Both the position numbers and the translations under genes were made by a program. Source: Hormiphora californensis (lineage: Eukaryota; Ctenophora; Tentaculata; Cydippida; Pleurobrachiidae). From it: a stretch of DNA of 64,000 nt. The DNA lies in contig CM035362.1 in the NCBI GenBank assembly GCA_020137815.1, forward strand, positions 1,706,729-1,770,728. The letters are read 5' to 3'. Positions 1 to 12,500 of this stretch are shown here, one piece after another (position 1 is the first letter of the stretch; each line of letters starts with the position of its first letter). The notes under the pieces were generated by a model that was given only the letters and a program-made list of their open reading frames with translations, made no database searches and had not been told where the DNA came from.

Positions 1-133
1 AACTGTATCATAAGAGAGAGGTATTAGTTGTGGGTCTGGTACTGGGCCCATTATAACAGGGTACTGATAACACTTTTAGGTTTTTTTTCCAAGTTTCCAA
101 AAGTGCAAACTCTCTCGTCAGATCATCTCTTAC

Positions 134-3100
134 GCGGTGTATGGTGTCGTATTGACGGGGAGGTTGTACAATAAAAACCGTGGTAGTTCCTTGTCCCAGA
201 ACACTAGTAGTCCACTGGTGTGAAGGATCAATACTGGACGGTGGGAGGGACTGGAGTCTGAGGAGGGAAGGTATGTCAGCACCGAACTCACAACCTGCCG
301 AGTGCCAACATTATTTATCATTTATCACAAAATAGTGTTAAAAAGAGTACGAACAAAATGGGCCACCTTTTCATCAAACTAGGATTAGTATTCCCTCAAT
401 AAATAGCAAGGTTTACCTATTTTGTATGGTTCGTGTGGCCACTGTATTGTGAGACTAAGAAGGGCAGGGATAACATGACCTCCCTGCTGGGTGGTATCTA
501 GTGTCCGGTATAGGTCAGATGTAGCAGCTGACCCTGATACCACACACACTGCCTCTTCCGCTGTAAACAGAGGGGGTGTGTTAGGAGGTGAGGGGAGAAT
601 GGAGATGTTAGAAAATGTTGGGAGAGATGTTTTGAAGGACAACATCTTCAGAAATTTTACTGAACAATTCGATGATGAATTTCTTGAACAACTGAATTTT
701 TATACCGTTTTTGTAAAGGAACATCTCAGTACCACGAATGGTACACATGACACTGTTTACAACACTGGTGGTACAGTACTTTGCCCCTACCGCTGACACC
801 ACCACCTCTACACTAACTTGATCATCTGGGGTGGGGTGGGAGGGGGTTAGAACTTGTGGGGGACGGGGTGTTACGGACTCCAGTGTTGGGGGAGTCAAAA
901 CCTGAGAACAGGGGAGGGTGCAAAGATGGACTTGACTCTGGAAATGTTACGTACCAATGTTGTATGCATCTCTAGTAAGTTGGGAGAGTGCATCACCGTA
1001 CATAAGGCTCTGTGGATCTGAAATGGGAAGTTGGATCCATTAGCCATCAGGTATAGAATGATGCCCATATATGGTGTTGTGTGCCACGTGATGCCCATAT
1101 ATATGGTGTTGTGTGTCACGTGATGCCCATATATGGTGTTGTGTGTCACGTGATGCCCATATATGGTGTTGTGTGTCACGTGATATACTTACCGTTAGTG
1201 ATGCCCATATATGGTGTTGTGTGTCACGTGATATACTTACCGTTAGTGATGCCCATATATGGTGTTGTTTGTCACGTGATATACGTACCGTTAGTGATGC
1301 CTAGTTTGTACTGCCAGTAGGAGGTAAAGTGTTGAAGGAGGTGCAGCTGCGGAGGGGTTACAATAAGTCCTATCTGGGGGATCTCCAACCTCACCTCTAG
1401 TCTACTTTGCATTGCTGATAGCCTGATGATAGTGGGGATATATTAGAATCTGAATTTTCAGTGAAAAATTGGCCCAAAATATATTTCAGGGGAGATTTAT
1501 CCTCCTGGTAAATCGGGGTCCGGCCGACTGTATAATCAGAATATATATATTACCAAGCGGGAGGGAAGCAGTAGACTCGAACAACACTCTGTAAGAAGAG
1601 AGATGGAATGATAACGATAGAGGACTCTGCTCTCAGATCCCTCACTCCGCAGAATCCGGCAACATTGTCTTGCACCTGGAGAGAAACGAATCATTATCAA
1701 TTATCAAACCAGTAATCACCACTTCTTTACCCCCTAATAAGTGAATTATCCTGATTATTCCCCGGTATATATATCTCGTCTAATTGTCTATTATAATCCT
1801 CATAATATCTAGATCTGTACCAGGTTAATATCCCGTCAATAATCCCCCTAATATATCTAGGTCTATACCCGAATACTGTAGTTGTTATAGCAGAACTTGC
1901 TGGTGAGACTGTTCTGAGATCCAAGTTTCTGGAGCTGTGTCACCCACAAAGGGTAGTGCTGGTCCAGATCGGCTCTTGTGCAGGTGTAGAACAGGGCAAC
2001 AGGGTGTAGACCATCCACCTCCCTGGGATAATAACAGTCAAATAACGATTAAATACTATATATGTAACAATTAAATCAATTACAGTCGGACCCCGATTTA
2101 GGGACACCCTCGGGGGAAAGGCTCTTGTCCACTAAATCGGGGTGTCCACTAAATCGGGGTCAAATAAGGTTAATTTCCTATATCGGGGGAAAAAAATCCT
2201 GTCCCTAAATCGGGGTGCCACTAAATCGGGGGCCCCTAAATCGGGGTCCGACTGTACATACAAAGCATTCTTGATAATCCAGAAGAACCAATAACTGAAT
2301 AACTTGAATTTTTCATACATTTTGCGAAGCGATTCAACGAATTACTACTACCTTACCTAGTACTGGATGCAGATACGAACAGTTTAATTCCCATGCACGA
2401 CACACTAGTGTGGGCCATTGTGCTGAGTCTACTGTCGGACAGATGTGTTTTTGAAGACCCTGTTTTAGGGGCTGGTGTTGCAGGAAGGATGTCACAGAAC
2501 GCTGATACAGTCTGGGAGAGGGGAGGGTTTAGTTAGATCCCATGATTAAATTATTGCAAAATATCGATACGTAACAGCCAAGATGCAGATATGACGATGC
2601 GAACCCTTTTTCCTCCCTGGATCCTGATTTAATTGCTTGTCTGTCCGTGTGTGTGTTTGTCTGTGTTTGTTTGTTTGTTTGTGTTTCCTACCTGGTTAGA
2701 CAGGAAGAGTTGAAGGGAGGTAAGGATTGAGTTATTGAGGAAGGCGGTTGTATGGTTCAGCAGGATTCTTATCTCAAATATCTCTAGGTTATCTCTTATC
2801 TTATCAGTAGAGAGTTGCCCTCCTTCCACGTCCTCATTATCATTCCTATAGGGGGATTTGAATCGATAAAACAAATCCTGTTTGGGGGATCCAAGTAGTT
2901 GTGCCGTGAGAGAGTCTGAACAAGTGAAACATCGTTAGAATTCACATCCATCACACCGAAATCAGTCTAGAAAGACGCTAAATGGGTTGTTGGGTCACCT
3001 GTGACCCAATTGTCTCCAAAACTCACAGTGGTGATCGTTGTTTCAGCTCAGGGATTACATTTAGTAATGACAACCAAATGGCAGGGAACCGTTCAAATTG

Positions 3101-6100
3101 GGTGTTCTCCCCCTCATTTGCCCTCTTCTTATCATCATACCTGCCGGATATTCAATATTGTTTCGTACATGACTATGTCACACGTCATGTGGATTGTTAT
3201 GTGGATATTAGCAATGGTAGAGTTTTGTTGAGCTATAGAAAATAGAATAGAGCAATCCGAGATGATGATGATGATAATGTTCTCACCTCAAATCAGGTTG
3301 TGTATCAAACAATGAATCAGAGGTAAGAGTAGCTAGATCACACTCTGGTTCACCAAGTGTAAACACACGCTCTTTCTGCAGAATAGAGTTGGTAGGGAGT
3401 TGGTATCAATAGCGATCCACAACACACGTCAAAGTTGCAACATTTACAAAATACATATACGCTACAAGTTACAGGAATCGTTTGATTGCAGGTAACAGTA
3501 AAAGCTAGATAAGCTCAAAGATGATTGTATCTGTTTACGTACCAACTGTGTGAGAATGGCAGATATTCCCTTGACTCCGAGATTACAGTTGCTATAATAG
3601 TACCCCTTGGAAACATACTCAAACAACATACCCCGTTGAGAGACGGTTAGGAAGGGTACAAAGTGGTACTTAGCAGACCTACAGGGGAGGGGAGGAGTAT
3701 TCTAAGAGAATTTGTATGACATAGCTGCGCTGGAATCTTGACGACATGTACTCAGTTGTACAGCAGTATCCACTAATGCTAGAATGGCTGAACAACTAAC
3801 AAACATACCTTTTTCTCTTGTGGTGTAGGACCTGTGTACAGGATACAGTGAAGGTTCTAACAAAGAGGGAGAAGTTGAACAGCATCTCAGCGGGGGGTGT
3901 TGGGGGTGTTTTGGGGTCCTCGAAGGTGGACATACCCAACATGGACCAACCCCAGCCGATCCAACCTGGAAGTGTGAGGAGGTCAATTGTGGGAACATTG
4001 AGGGGAGAGAAGTGTATGTAATGTAATATCATGTTAAATCATGTTAGTGGAGCTGGAATGGGTATGACGACGTCCCTTCTTCCTCAACCCCCTCCCCCAT
4101 ACTGGCTCCCCATTGTGTCACAGTACTTCTCTGATCCCCTCCCTCATGTAATACCTTCTTCCTCAGCCCCCATTACGGGAGGTGGGGTGGGTAGAACAAC
4201 TTGTTTGGTAGTTGATGAGCTACTGGTTAGGTAATACAGTCTCCGTAGCAGTACTATCAGTGCGGGGAACTGAAGAATAGGTTGGAAAGAGTAAAGAAGG
4301 ATCATACAACCAAATATGGTAACATCCTACACATGCCCTAATATGGTAACATCCTACACATGCCCTAATATGGTAACATCCTACACATGCCCTAATATGG
4401 TGTTGTACAATACCTGGTGATCACTCATGTTCAGTTTTATATCCTCGCACAACACGTGTACATGTATGGCAGTAGGGGAGAACGAGTAGGTGTTGGCAAA
4501 GGTAAAGAGAGATCTACAGCTGATGTGGGCTCGATACAACATGGGCTCTTCGTACACCTCTATACGACCTGAGGGAGGGAGAGGAGGGTTAGATCACACT
4601 GAGATTCAGTCAGAGGGAATCTGTTGAATTTTGATTAGCCGCTTTGCTAAATACTAAAATGATTTGAAGGTATACCAAATCAAGTAAAACAGAAGTTTTC
4701 GGGAACACTATGTGTCGTCAGCTCGCCCGCCCGATAGTGAACGAACCACCTCCCCCCACGGCCCCACGAACCACCTCCCCCCACGGCCCCCAAAACGAAC
4801 CTGAGCTACTGGTGTGATCCAGACACACAGTTAGATCCACCAGATCAATGACTCTCCTCAGGCAGTACTCAGGTGCTGATACATCCGAGAAGGTTCTCTC
4901 CCACTCTCCATTCACCGTGTACATCTCTGGGAGAGAGGGGTTGGTAGAAACAGTTCTTCTTGTAATAGAAATGCACTTTCTGTTTGATCAATCTTATTTT
5001 TGAATTAAAATAGTCATTTATTATTCATGCTTTTGCTAATTTCTTTGACTACAGTATATTGGTTAATTAAAGTCGAATTTTTTAATCAAGGGACAGGGGG
5101 CCGCGCATTCAGAGGGGTCGCGCGGCTTTGTATTTGCGCGTGATAATCGAGATCAAGTTCCTGGCAATCTTAAGACTTGAACCCGGAAGCGTTGGAAAGA
5201 TAATTTTAAGACCTTTTCAACGCAACCAAGATCGAGTCTTTATCTTATCAGGAACAGAAGATATGAGCGAAAACGTTTAGCACGTGCAAAAAGACTTTTG
5301 TAAATGCGCGGCCCCTGTCCCTTGATTAAAAACTTCGACTAGGGTAGCCACTGGCTATTTGAAACGCCTGCCAATGTGAAACAGTGTCTGACTATTTGAA
5401 ACGCATGGTCTGGCTATTTGAAACGTAGTGCCGCGTATGTAGTAGCTTGTCTTGGGAGATGCATAGCAAACAGTAGGTACTCATGCCGTTGTTTTAAATT
5501 CTGGAATAGAAACAATCCTTGTGTTTAAACAAAAAATTCAAAGATTTCCTCTTTATTTCAAAAAATGAAAATTGAGAAACTTAAATATAATTATAAATAG
5601 CTTTTTTAAACCTCTGGGCTCCGTCTCAGATCGGAAAAGTGTTCTAATTAAGCATAATTGGGTCTTATTTACCCCATTTACAACTTTTCACCTGGAAATG
5701 ATTTATACTTATGTGAGGGCACTTTTCCGACTAATTTTGATACGCTGAATCACGTAAGCAACCTTTCCAATCCCTCAGAGGTCGGGAAATTGCCTTAATT
5801 GAGCAATTAAGGTCAATTAGACCCAATTATACTCAATTAGGGCACTTTATCGACCTCATACGGATTGGAAAAGTTGCTTACGTGATTCAGCGTATCGAAA
5901 TTAGTCGGGTTCAGTGGTTTTCGCTATGTTATGAGCTGCAGGGCAAGCGAGTCTGGTAACTTGAAACACTGCGGAGGGCTATTTGAAACACTTTTCTCCA
6001 AATCCGCTGTCGGAAATTTTTGATGTTCATTTTGAGCATAGGGAGGATATGAATTATGAGTTTAGCCATTTCCGCCAAAAATTGGCCGAATTTGGGGCAA

Positions 6101-7303
6101 AAACTGTTTTCCTGGCTATTTGAAACAATTTTTGGAAACATTCACTGCACCAAGCACATGCAAACAAATTCAGATTTCAGACATGGAATGGCTCTGCACA
6201 ACCCTTTTCTAACTATTCCATGTCAAAAATTTCGGTTTCGTGGAAAAATTGAGGGAGATACGGGTGTTTCAAATTAGCAGACCGAGGCGGGCTATCTGAA
6301 ACACCAAATTTGGATAGATATCACGTGACCCTGGCCCCGGAAGACAAAATGAGACATCTCCAACCACCCAAAAAACTACCCAGGGACTGTCTCGGTAACA
6401 CAAGGTCAAAAAAATTTGGGTTCGACTTGATTTGTGGGCAGGCAAGGGAAAAAAGTGAAAAACTGTTTCAAATAGCCAGTGGCTACCCTATACCTGCAGA
6501 TTTGATGTTGACAGACAGCACAATATCTCCCTCGATATACTTGAAAATCAGGTTGTTAACCTTGATGTGGACATTATTCAGGATCCGTTGTGTTAGCAAC
6601 TGGACATAACTTGGGGCAGTAGCTGCCTGGGCGCTGGTATCTGATATCCCACTATCAGATTCCCTGCCATCCTCTCCTGAGGGATCGGGGCTACCCTCAC
6701 GGGAACTGGTATCTGGGTAAAGAAGTGGTAGAGAAGTGGTAGAATAATAATGTATCGTTTGACTATTCTTGAGTCTCATAAGATTAACAGTTTGTGTTTA
6801 TTAGCAACATCATAGTCTCAATTTGTCCAATAATCACATAAACTGAATTATATAATACTATAGTACTAGTCCATAATAAGTATATACCAGCAGCTGATGG
6901 CGGAACTCCATCATTTTCAGTGAGATCCTTATAAGTCAGGGTACACTCCAGGGTATTGAGGGTGATCACCACAGAATCAGATCCCAGGCTGGTCCAGGGA
7001 ACATGGATATTCAGCTCATGTACTCGACCACTGAGGAACTTCACGGGAAATAAAAACTCCTGTTCCAACACGTCCAGTTTGAGCTCCAGGTTTTTAAGTT
7101 GGACATCACCAGACCACAATGATACACCTGGGAAGAAACAGGATGACACTTAGCTTGAATACAAAAATGCTGATAAAACAATTACAGGAATAAGAAATCA
7201 GTTATCGCGAATATATTTTCTTACCAAGATCGTTAGGCGATAGATTTTTGATGTATTTGTCCACGTAGGACATCAAGAGGGGTGTCATATACTTTTCCAG
7301 CAT
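134..7303 (-). CDS. VPS13B: VPS13B (Cohen syndrome protein), N-terminal part, 19 exons, 3' end outside window
   Basis: VPS13B is a large bridge-like lipid-transfer protein acting at the Golgi and endosomes. Coding exons in transcript order: 7225-7303, 6888-7127, 6494-6712, 4801-4926, 4414-4568, 4155-4269, 3809-3965, 3543-3678, 3287-3375, 3141-3172, 2692-2915, 2357-2511, 1869-2022, 1554-1675, 1289-1389, 955-1017, 706-825, 417-560, 134-257. All have GT donors and AG acceptors, and phases agree across every junction (2555 nt, about 851 codons). The start MLEKYMTPLLMSYVDKYIKN and the following LKLDVLEQE, HVPWTSLGS and GDIVLSVNIKSAE are the VPS13 chorein N-terminus in its VPS13B form; GWIGWGWSML matches a downstream VPS13B block. 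The human protein is about 4000 residues, so most of the gene lies left of the window. The 32-nt exon 3141-3172 and the last three exons are the least certain. Introns carry several MITEs. Confidence 0.92.
1050..1305. repeat. Tandem repeat overlapping a VPS13B splice donor
   Basis: About six copies of a unit with the core CCCATATATGGTGTTGTGTG. The units nearest the exon are 48 bp and also contain the exon end and donor (minus strand ACTAACG then GTACGT or GTAAGT). The real donor is next to 1289; copies recur at 1241 and 1193. The array fills most of the intron between 1017 and 1289. Confidence 0.9.
2083..2254. mobile_element. pogo/Tigger-like MITE, short form
   Basis: A 172-bp element with terminal inverted repeats starting CAGTCGGACCCCGATTTA, flanked by TA on both sides (2081-2082 and 2255-2256). 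The interior repeats 'TAAATCGGGG' several times in alternating context. It lies in a VPS13B intron. No transposase is present. Assignment to the Tc1/mariner-pogo group rests on the TA target and the CAGT start. Confidence 0.75.
4312..4401. repeat. 27-bp minisatellite, about 3 copies
   Basis: Unit TAATATGGTAACATCCTACA plus CATGCCC, repeated about three times in a VPS13B intron. The last copy ends 13 bp from the exon that finishes at 4414. Confidence 0.85.
5071..5340. mobile_element. Palindrome-ended MITE, 270 bp
   Basis: Terminal inverted repeats of about 35 bp: left AGTCGAATTTTTTAATCAAG, right its imperfect complement ending CTTCGACT. It sits in the large VPS13B intron 4927-6493 and directly abuts the next element. 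No coding capacity. Confidence 0.75.
5341..6489. mobile_element. Non-autonomous DNA transposon, ~1.15 kb, with subterminal repeats
   Basis: Terminal inverted repeats of about 25 bp (AGGGTAGCCACTGGCTATTT at left, complement at right). The motif GGCTATTTGAAAC and close variants recur near both ends, for example around 5353, 5392, 5411, 5970 and 6113. That arrangement is typical of subterminal transposase-binding repeats in hAT- or Mutator-type elements. A second inverted repeat lies inside (about 5735-5905). No transposase was seen. The right end reaches 6489, 4 bp from the VPS13B exon ending at 6494. Confidence 0.75.
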
Positions 7304-7674
7304 GTTGTTGGTTCTACCCCTTCCCCTCTTTTAATGAATCATGATTTAATTACATAACTACCTAAAGCCAATAGTTACTTATTGAGTTGAACAAAGCATT
7401 GACAGACGCTAGGTTGGCGCCGCTCACAAGTCGAGACTAAAAAATCATGGTTGATCCCTGCCAAAAATCTTTCGCTTGTCCTGTGTCCACATCACCCTCC
7501 TTTGTGTTCCCGCGCCGGAGGGACCGCCACGGCCGATGCGGAGAGTATCTTACATATTTCTTGGCAAACGCTTCTGGCCCGCGGGATAAGGCTGAAGGCA
7601 GCGGTTTAAAACATTTTTCTCACTTTTAAAATTTTGAAATTTAAAGGATTTTTAAAAAAATTTGAAAATTGAAT

Positions 7675-7900
7675 TTAGTGGAAGCTCTTACGGTAATTCC
7701 CACGCCCCGTGGGAAAGTTTTTCGACCGTGGGAAAGTTTTCAAACCGTGGGAAAAGAGAGATAAATACAGTAACTAAGAAAAAAAGATTTATTTTTTATA
7801 CTTATTGTATGTATCTCTCTTTTCCCACGGTTTGAAAACTTTCCCACGGTCGAAAAACTTTCCCACGGGGCGTGGGAATTACCGTAAGAGCTTCCACTAA
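7675..7900. mobile_element. Foldback MITE, near-perfect palindrome
   Basis: Arms of about 95 bp, starting TTAGTGGAAGCTCTTACGGT and returning to the exact complement at 7881-7900. Each arm contains three GTGGGAAA-type repeats. The spacer is short and AT-rich. No coding capacity. Confidence 0.85.
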
Positions 7901-8010
7901 TTGAGCTTGGTATGGGATTTTATTCAAGCGCGGCGTAAAAACAGTGCGCGCACATGCGCGGCGTAAATTCTAGTTTTTCGCGCGACGAGACCGCGACCGG
8001 AGAAAACACA

Positions 8011-8160
8011 TGAGGCCCCTCGGAAATGTTCAAGTCATGCACAATCAAGTCACGCCCACCAATCACAGCTCAGAACGCGCGGAGTGCTTCGCGCGTTCTG
8101 CGCTGTGATTGGTGGGCGTGACTTGATTGTGCATGACTTGAACATTTCCGAGGGGCCTCA
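8011..8160. mobile_element. Foldback MITE, 150 bp
   Basis: Almost perfect palindrome with ends TGAGGCCCCTCGGAAATGTT and the complement, closed by a short GC-rich loop near 8085. Confidence 0.85.
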
Positions 8161-9558
8161 TAACACTCAGATTTTGACACTCAGATTTTGACATCCAGAT
8201 TTTGGGCCAGCGTTAAAATCTGGGTGTTTGGAGAGTGCTGACAAACGGTTTTTAGGGTTAGGGCTAAAGTGGGGTTAGGGTTAGGGCTGGGGTTTGGGTT
8301 GGGGTTAGGCCTTGACATTTCCTACCAGATAAACTTTGAATTAGCCAAAACGGTTGAGTGGTTTGGCGGTTAGAGCCATTTTAGTGAATCAACTTTTTTG
8401 GCAGCGCGCACCTGTAAACAGGCCACCAAACACCCAGATCGTAACGCGCCCCAGATTTTGACATCCGGACTTTTAAAACGCCCAACCTTAAACCGTTGCC
8501 CCAACCGTTATGTTGTTGAAAAGCGCTCTCTTATCCCGCGCTGCGGGGGCCAGTGGCGTTTGCCAAGTTTTGTTGTTTCTCTAGTAAGTCTAAACCGTTT
8601 TGGCTAAAATTTAATCTGATGCAAATTGCAACCCAGCCCTAATTAATTCTACTTTAGTCTTTAGCCCTAAATCTGAATGTTTTGTACATTGAACACTCAA
8701 AACATTCAGAATTTATCGTTTCCCAGCGCACTGTCACGTCGTCCGCGGACCGCGTCACGGCCTCATATTTTCAGACTCATAACGAGGTCTGGCGCCCGTT
8801 ACCATGGGTTATTGCAGACATATGTGAATGTCGCTTTGATTTGCATTTGTTATTTTGATGAGCGGGTTTGAGAGGGGGTGGAGTTTGGGACAAGTTTGTC
8901 TCAAACACCTAGGTGTTTTAAACCGTGATGGAACTTTTGACTTTGCTTTCAGGAGTTGTCAATGGCTGGGCCGTAACAGCTAACCCGCCATGGCCTGGGA
9001 TGCTTATTGCTTTATTAGAAGTTGGGAAAGTAGTGCGACAAATTCCATGTTTTCAAAATTGGTCAATAGAGGGATAGAGTGGGGAAATTCCATGTTAAAC
9101 GTTTACCTTTTGTAATAACATACTAACTAATGAAACGCTTATTTTATTTGAGTTAGTTAGAGAATTCATGATTGATTAAAACATAAAATTGTTAAAAGGA
9201 GCAACAACAAATAAATGCATGGAAATGTCAAATGTGCAACATAAACAAAACCCTCGACGATGAGCTCTCGATTTTAATAAAATTTAAAATCTAAATCTTT
9301 AGAAAATAAGCCCTATTTTGTAAAATTACAATCTAAGTATTGCGTAAATCCCGTTAAGTTAGGATCTGTGCAAAAATGTCTTTATTCAAAGCTTTGATTA
9401 ATTGTTCGAACGTCGCTTATAGCGATGAAAGTCCGTGCTAGGATTAATAGCACCAATAAATAAATTCTGTCAGAGCATTGCAGCGTGACCTATCTCATTT
9501 CCTTTTGGAGCACACGAAAACAGCGGTCATAGCATTGTCCCATGATAGTTCAATAATA

Positions 9559-12500
9559 TTAAAGTTGTGTTTCACACCGGTCAGTGTCATCTGATACTGG
9601 AGCGTTGTAAAGTTTATTATATTCTTCATCCCACTCCTTCAACATTGTCGCAACTAGATCAGGGGACAGTTTGACCGACCTGTAATTAGTGCTGACTGAG
9701 TCATGAGTTAGGGACTGGTAGTGGCTGGTGATTCTGTTTGAAAGATATTAATATGTTCTAACCCTCACTTTACATTTTGGCGGCGGGGCACACGAAACAT
9801 AATCTAGCTAGGCAAGTTAATAGGTATTTGGAGCAGTTTTAGCCGGATCCTGATTTGTAAATCGGGGTGCCAGGCAAATTGGGGTCCGACTGTATTCATA
9901 ACCAAGGCATTCTCCCACCTGTGAGTTAGAACAGCTGCAGCTGGTGGTGTGGAAGTTGTCTGGGTTCCTAGCAGCGTGTAGTGCGTACTGCCTTGGTGTC
10001 CTGGAAAGGGTGGCAATACCCTAATTTATCTGTTATTATTATTTTTTGTTGTTTCTGGTAAATCAACATTGTTTGGATGAATCAAATTAAATTAAAGAAC
10101 TGCTTTTCGTGCCGCCTAGCAACTGTTTGATAAATTAACCTACCGGGATAAGGCTTGTTTTCCTCATCTTTCAACTTTTTATACGAGTCCTTGAGTTCTA
10201 CCAATCTACAAAATAAAAAAGTAATAAGTAGATCTTTTTTCTCTGTAAATTTAAAGTTGCAACTAACCTTTCTCCATTCTGATCTTCGGCTTTTCGTCCC
10301 GAGTTTGACAGTGCTGAACTCTTTCTATTGATTTTATCTAAAAGGATCATAATTGGATTAATAGAGGAGAAGAATCAAAATACTCTATTTTTTAACAAAA
10401 ATGTTTGTTTTTCAGCCAATTCCAAAGAACCTTTGTTCACCTACAAAGACTTGTTATTGTTCACCTACCAATATTTCTCCTTATTGATGAGGCTACCGCT
10501 GTTTTCTGTCTGTTTGCCATGATCATGTATTTAGAACGGAGTGAAGTGTTGAACAATCCAAAGAAAATCGGAGTAACAGCTCCATTTCCTGTAAAAGTTT
10601 GGCATTTGGCATACGCTGCAGGCCCCTCTTACGGCAAAAATAATATTTCGATAAGAATTCTACTGATTGTTCTCATCATAAAGCATGCGTTGCAGGAGTG
10701 CTCTCTTCCTTTAATAAGGGGTGAGAGAGCACTCCTCCACCCTTACTCGATAACCCAAGACATGTTAATTAATTAACCCTTACCTAGAAATAGGATGTGA
10801 CTGGCTAGAAGTAATCTTGTTGAAGGAGTCCCAAATGATGGTAGTGACGGGAAAATAATTTGGAAAATGTAGATGTAGGAGTAGATGAAAACTGAAATTA
10901 AAACTTTTTATTTAACCTCATTCAAGATTGGAAAATGTAGATGTAGGAGTAGATGAAAACTGAAATTAAAATAGCTGATTAGTTAACTTCAGTCCTTTGT
11001 TAATTGAGTATCTATTGGATTGTTAATTGGATATCTATTGGATATCTCTCAATGGTTAAGATTGTAGACTTATACATATGAAGAGATTTATTAAATGTAA
11101 TGTTGATGATGAAGTTTCTACCTGGACTGAGTGATAAAATAAAGTAGCAAGTGAGGAAGAGCATCAGTAGCGCACTCTGTCTATATTTCCGTTGCATTGC
11201 TTGCTGTCTATTCCTCTTGGCCCTCAGTAACATCTAATAAGAAATACGTTAATTCTTAAATCCTGACAAGTTTAATGTTGTCAGATCACATACTGGGTGC
11301 AAGGGTAGGGGTTCACAATTCTAACCCTTGGTATACCTTGACCGTAATGTGCACCTTCCAAGGTGTTGTCTGTACTTACAAAAAGTATCTGAACGTTGCA
11401 TATAACGACGAGGGGGATTGGGATGACGCTGTTGAATGTCGCGAACAAGACAAAGTAAATGAAGGATGGAGTAATGGGATTGGGAGGTTCTGCACTGGCT
11501 GTCTTTACACCGTGATCCCTCTCAATTGGGGCGATCCCGCAGGAAAATGTCCACTTTGAATAACTGAGAAGAGATTTCATATTATATTCGGCCCCGATTT
11601 ACCGGAATGCTCGGGGGAAAGAAAGAGTTTTGCCGGTAAATCGGGGTTCCGGTAAGTCGAGGTCCGACTATATTCATCAAAAGAATAGTTCAATAGTCCT
11701 TGTAATTGTCTGAGATAAAAGCCCCCCCCCCCCCCCCCCCCCGATAAAACCACTATCTTTGTTGGAGAAAAAGTCCTTTTGCATTTTATCAAAGATATCA
11801 AACTTGAAAGGGAATTTTGTTAAGATGTGCGTCAGAGATTTCGTAAGATGGTCACTTGGAGAATAATTATTTATCTCGCGATTCAAGCTCAACAATCAAT
11901 ATGGGTGGGGCAATGACAAAGTTTCAACAATTCAACAATGTTGAATTAACAACAATTCAACATTGAATAGCACCAATAAATATTAATACATTCTGTCACT
12001 TACTTGTAGTGTGCCACACCCGCCAGTGGAGGCGTTACAAAGACCATGGCGAAGAACCAGGTTGCTACAAGGAGGATAATCGCCCTCCCCTTGTTCTGTC
12101 TACATCGATACCAAATTGGGAAGCGGATCAGGATGAACCTAGATGTGGGAATTGAGTTTGATTATCTGTAGACTGTAGTGTGATGAAAAATGAAGCGATT
12201 TGATTGGTCAGTACCTAACAGATGAAGTGATTTGATTGGTCAGTACACAAATGAAGCGATTTCATGATTGGACGATTGGACAGTAGTACCTGTCAATGCT
12301 GAGTAGTGTAAGAGTCCACATGAAGCCTACCATGGCTCCATTGTCTATGTAGGCGCTGAGATTACACGCCCAGAACTGCTTTACAAACACTGGTGATGAC
12401 TGGTTCGACATGAGCGAATGTGCTGGGAGGGAGAAATGAGAAATATGTGTTATAGAAGTTAAAGAAGGATATATGATACATAATGTACGAGTAAAAAGGT

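Larger units (their letters stand above)
7304..9558. other. Intergenic, VPS13B 5' side to GPCR 3' end; two foldback MITEs and repeat debris
   Basis: No gene seen. It holds a 226-bp hairpin element (7675-7900), a 150-bp hairpin (8011-8160), short direct repeats of ACTCAGATTTTGACA-like units near 8165-8210, and a GGGTTAGGG-rich stretch at 8251-8290. VPS13B is transcribed leftward from 7303, so its promoter should lie just right of 7303. The first 370 bp show no obvious TATA box. Confidence 0.6.

Noticed and set aside
1081-1320. Open frames over the MPIYGVVCHV-type repeats
   Set aside because: They are the tandem intron repeat read on either strand, not coding sequence.
8251-8290. Telomere-like GGGTTAGGG repeats
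   Set aside because: Only a few irregular copies in internal DNA with genes on both sides; not a telomere. An old interstitial insertion cannot be excluded.
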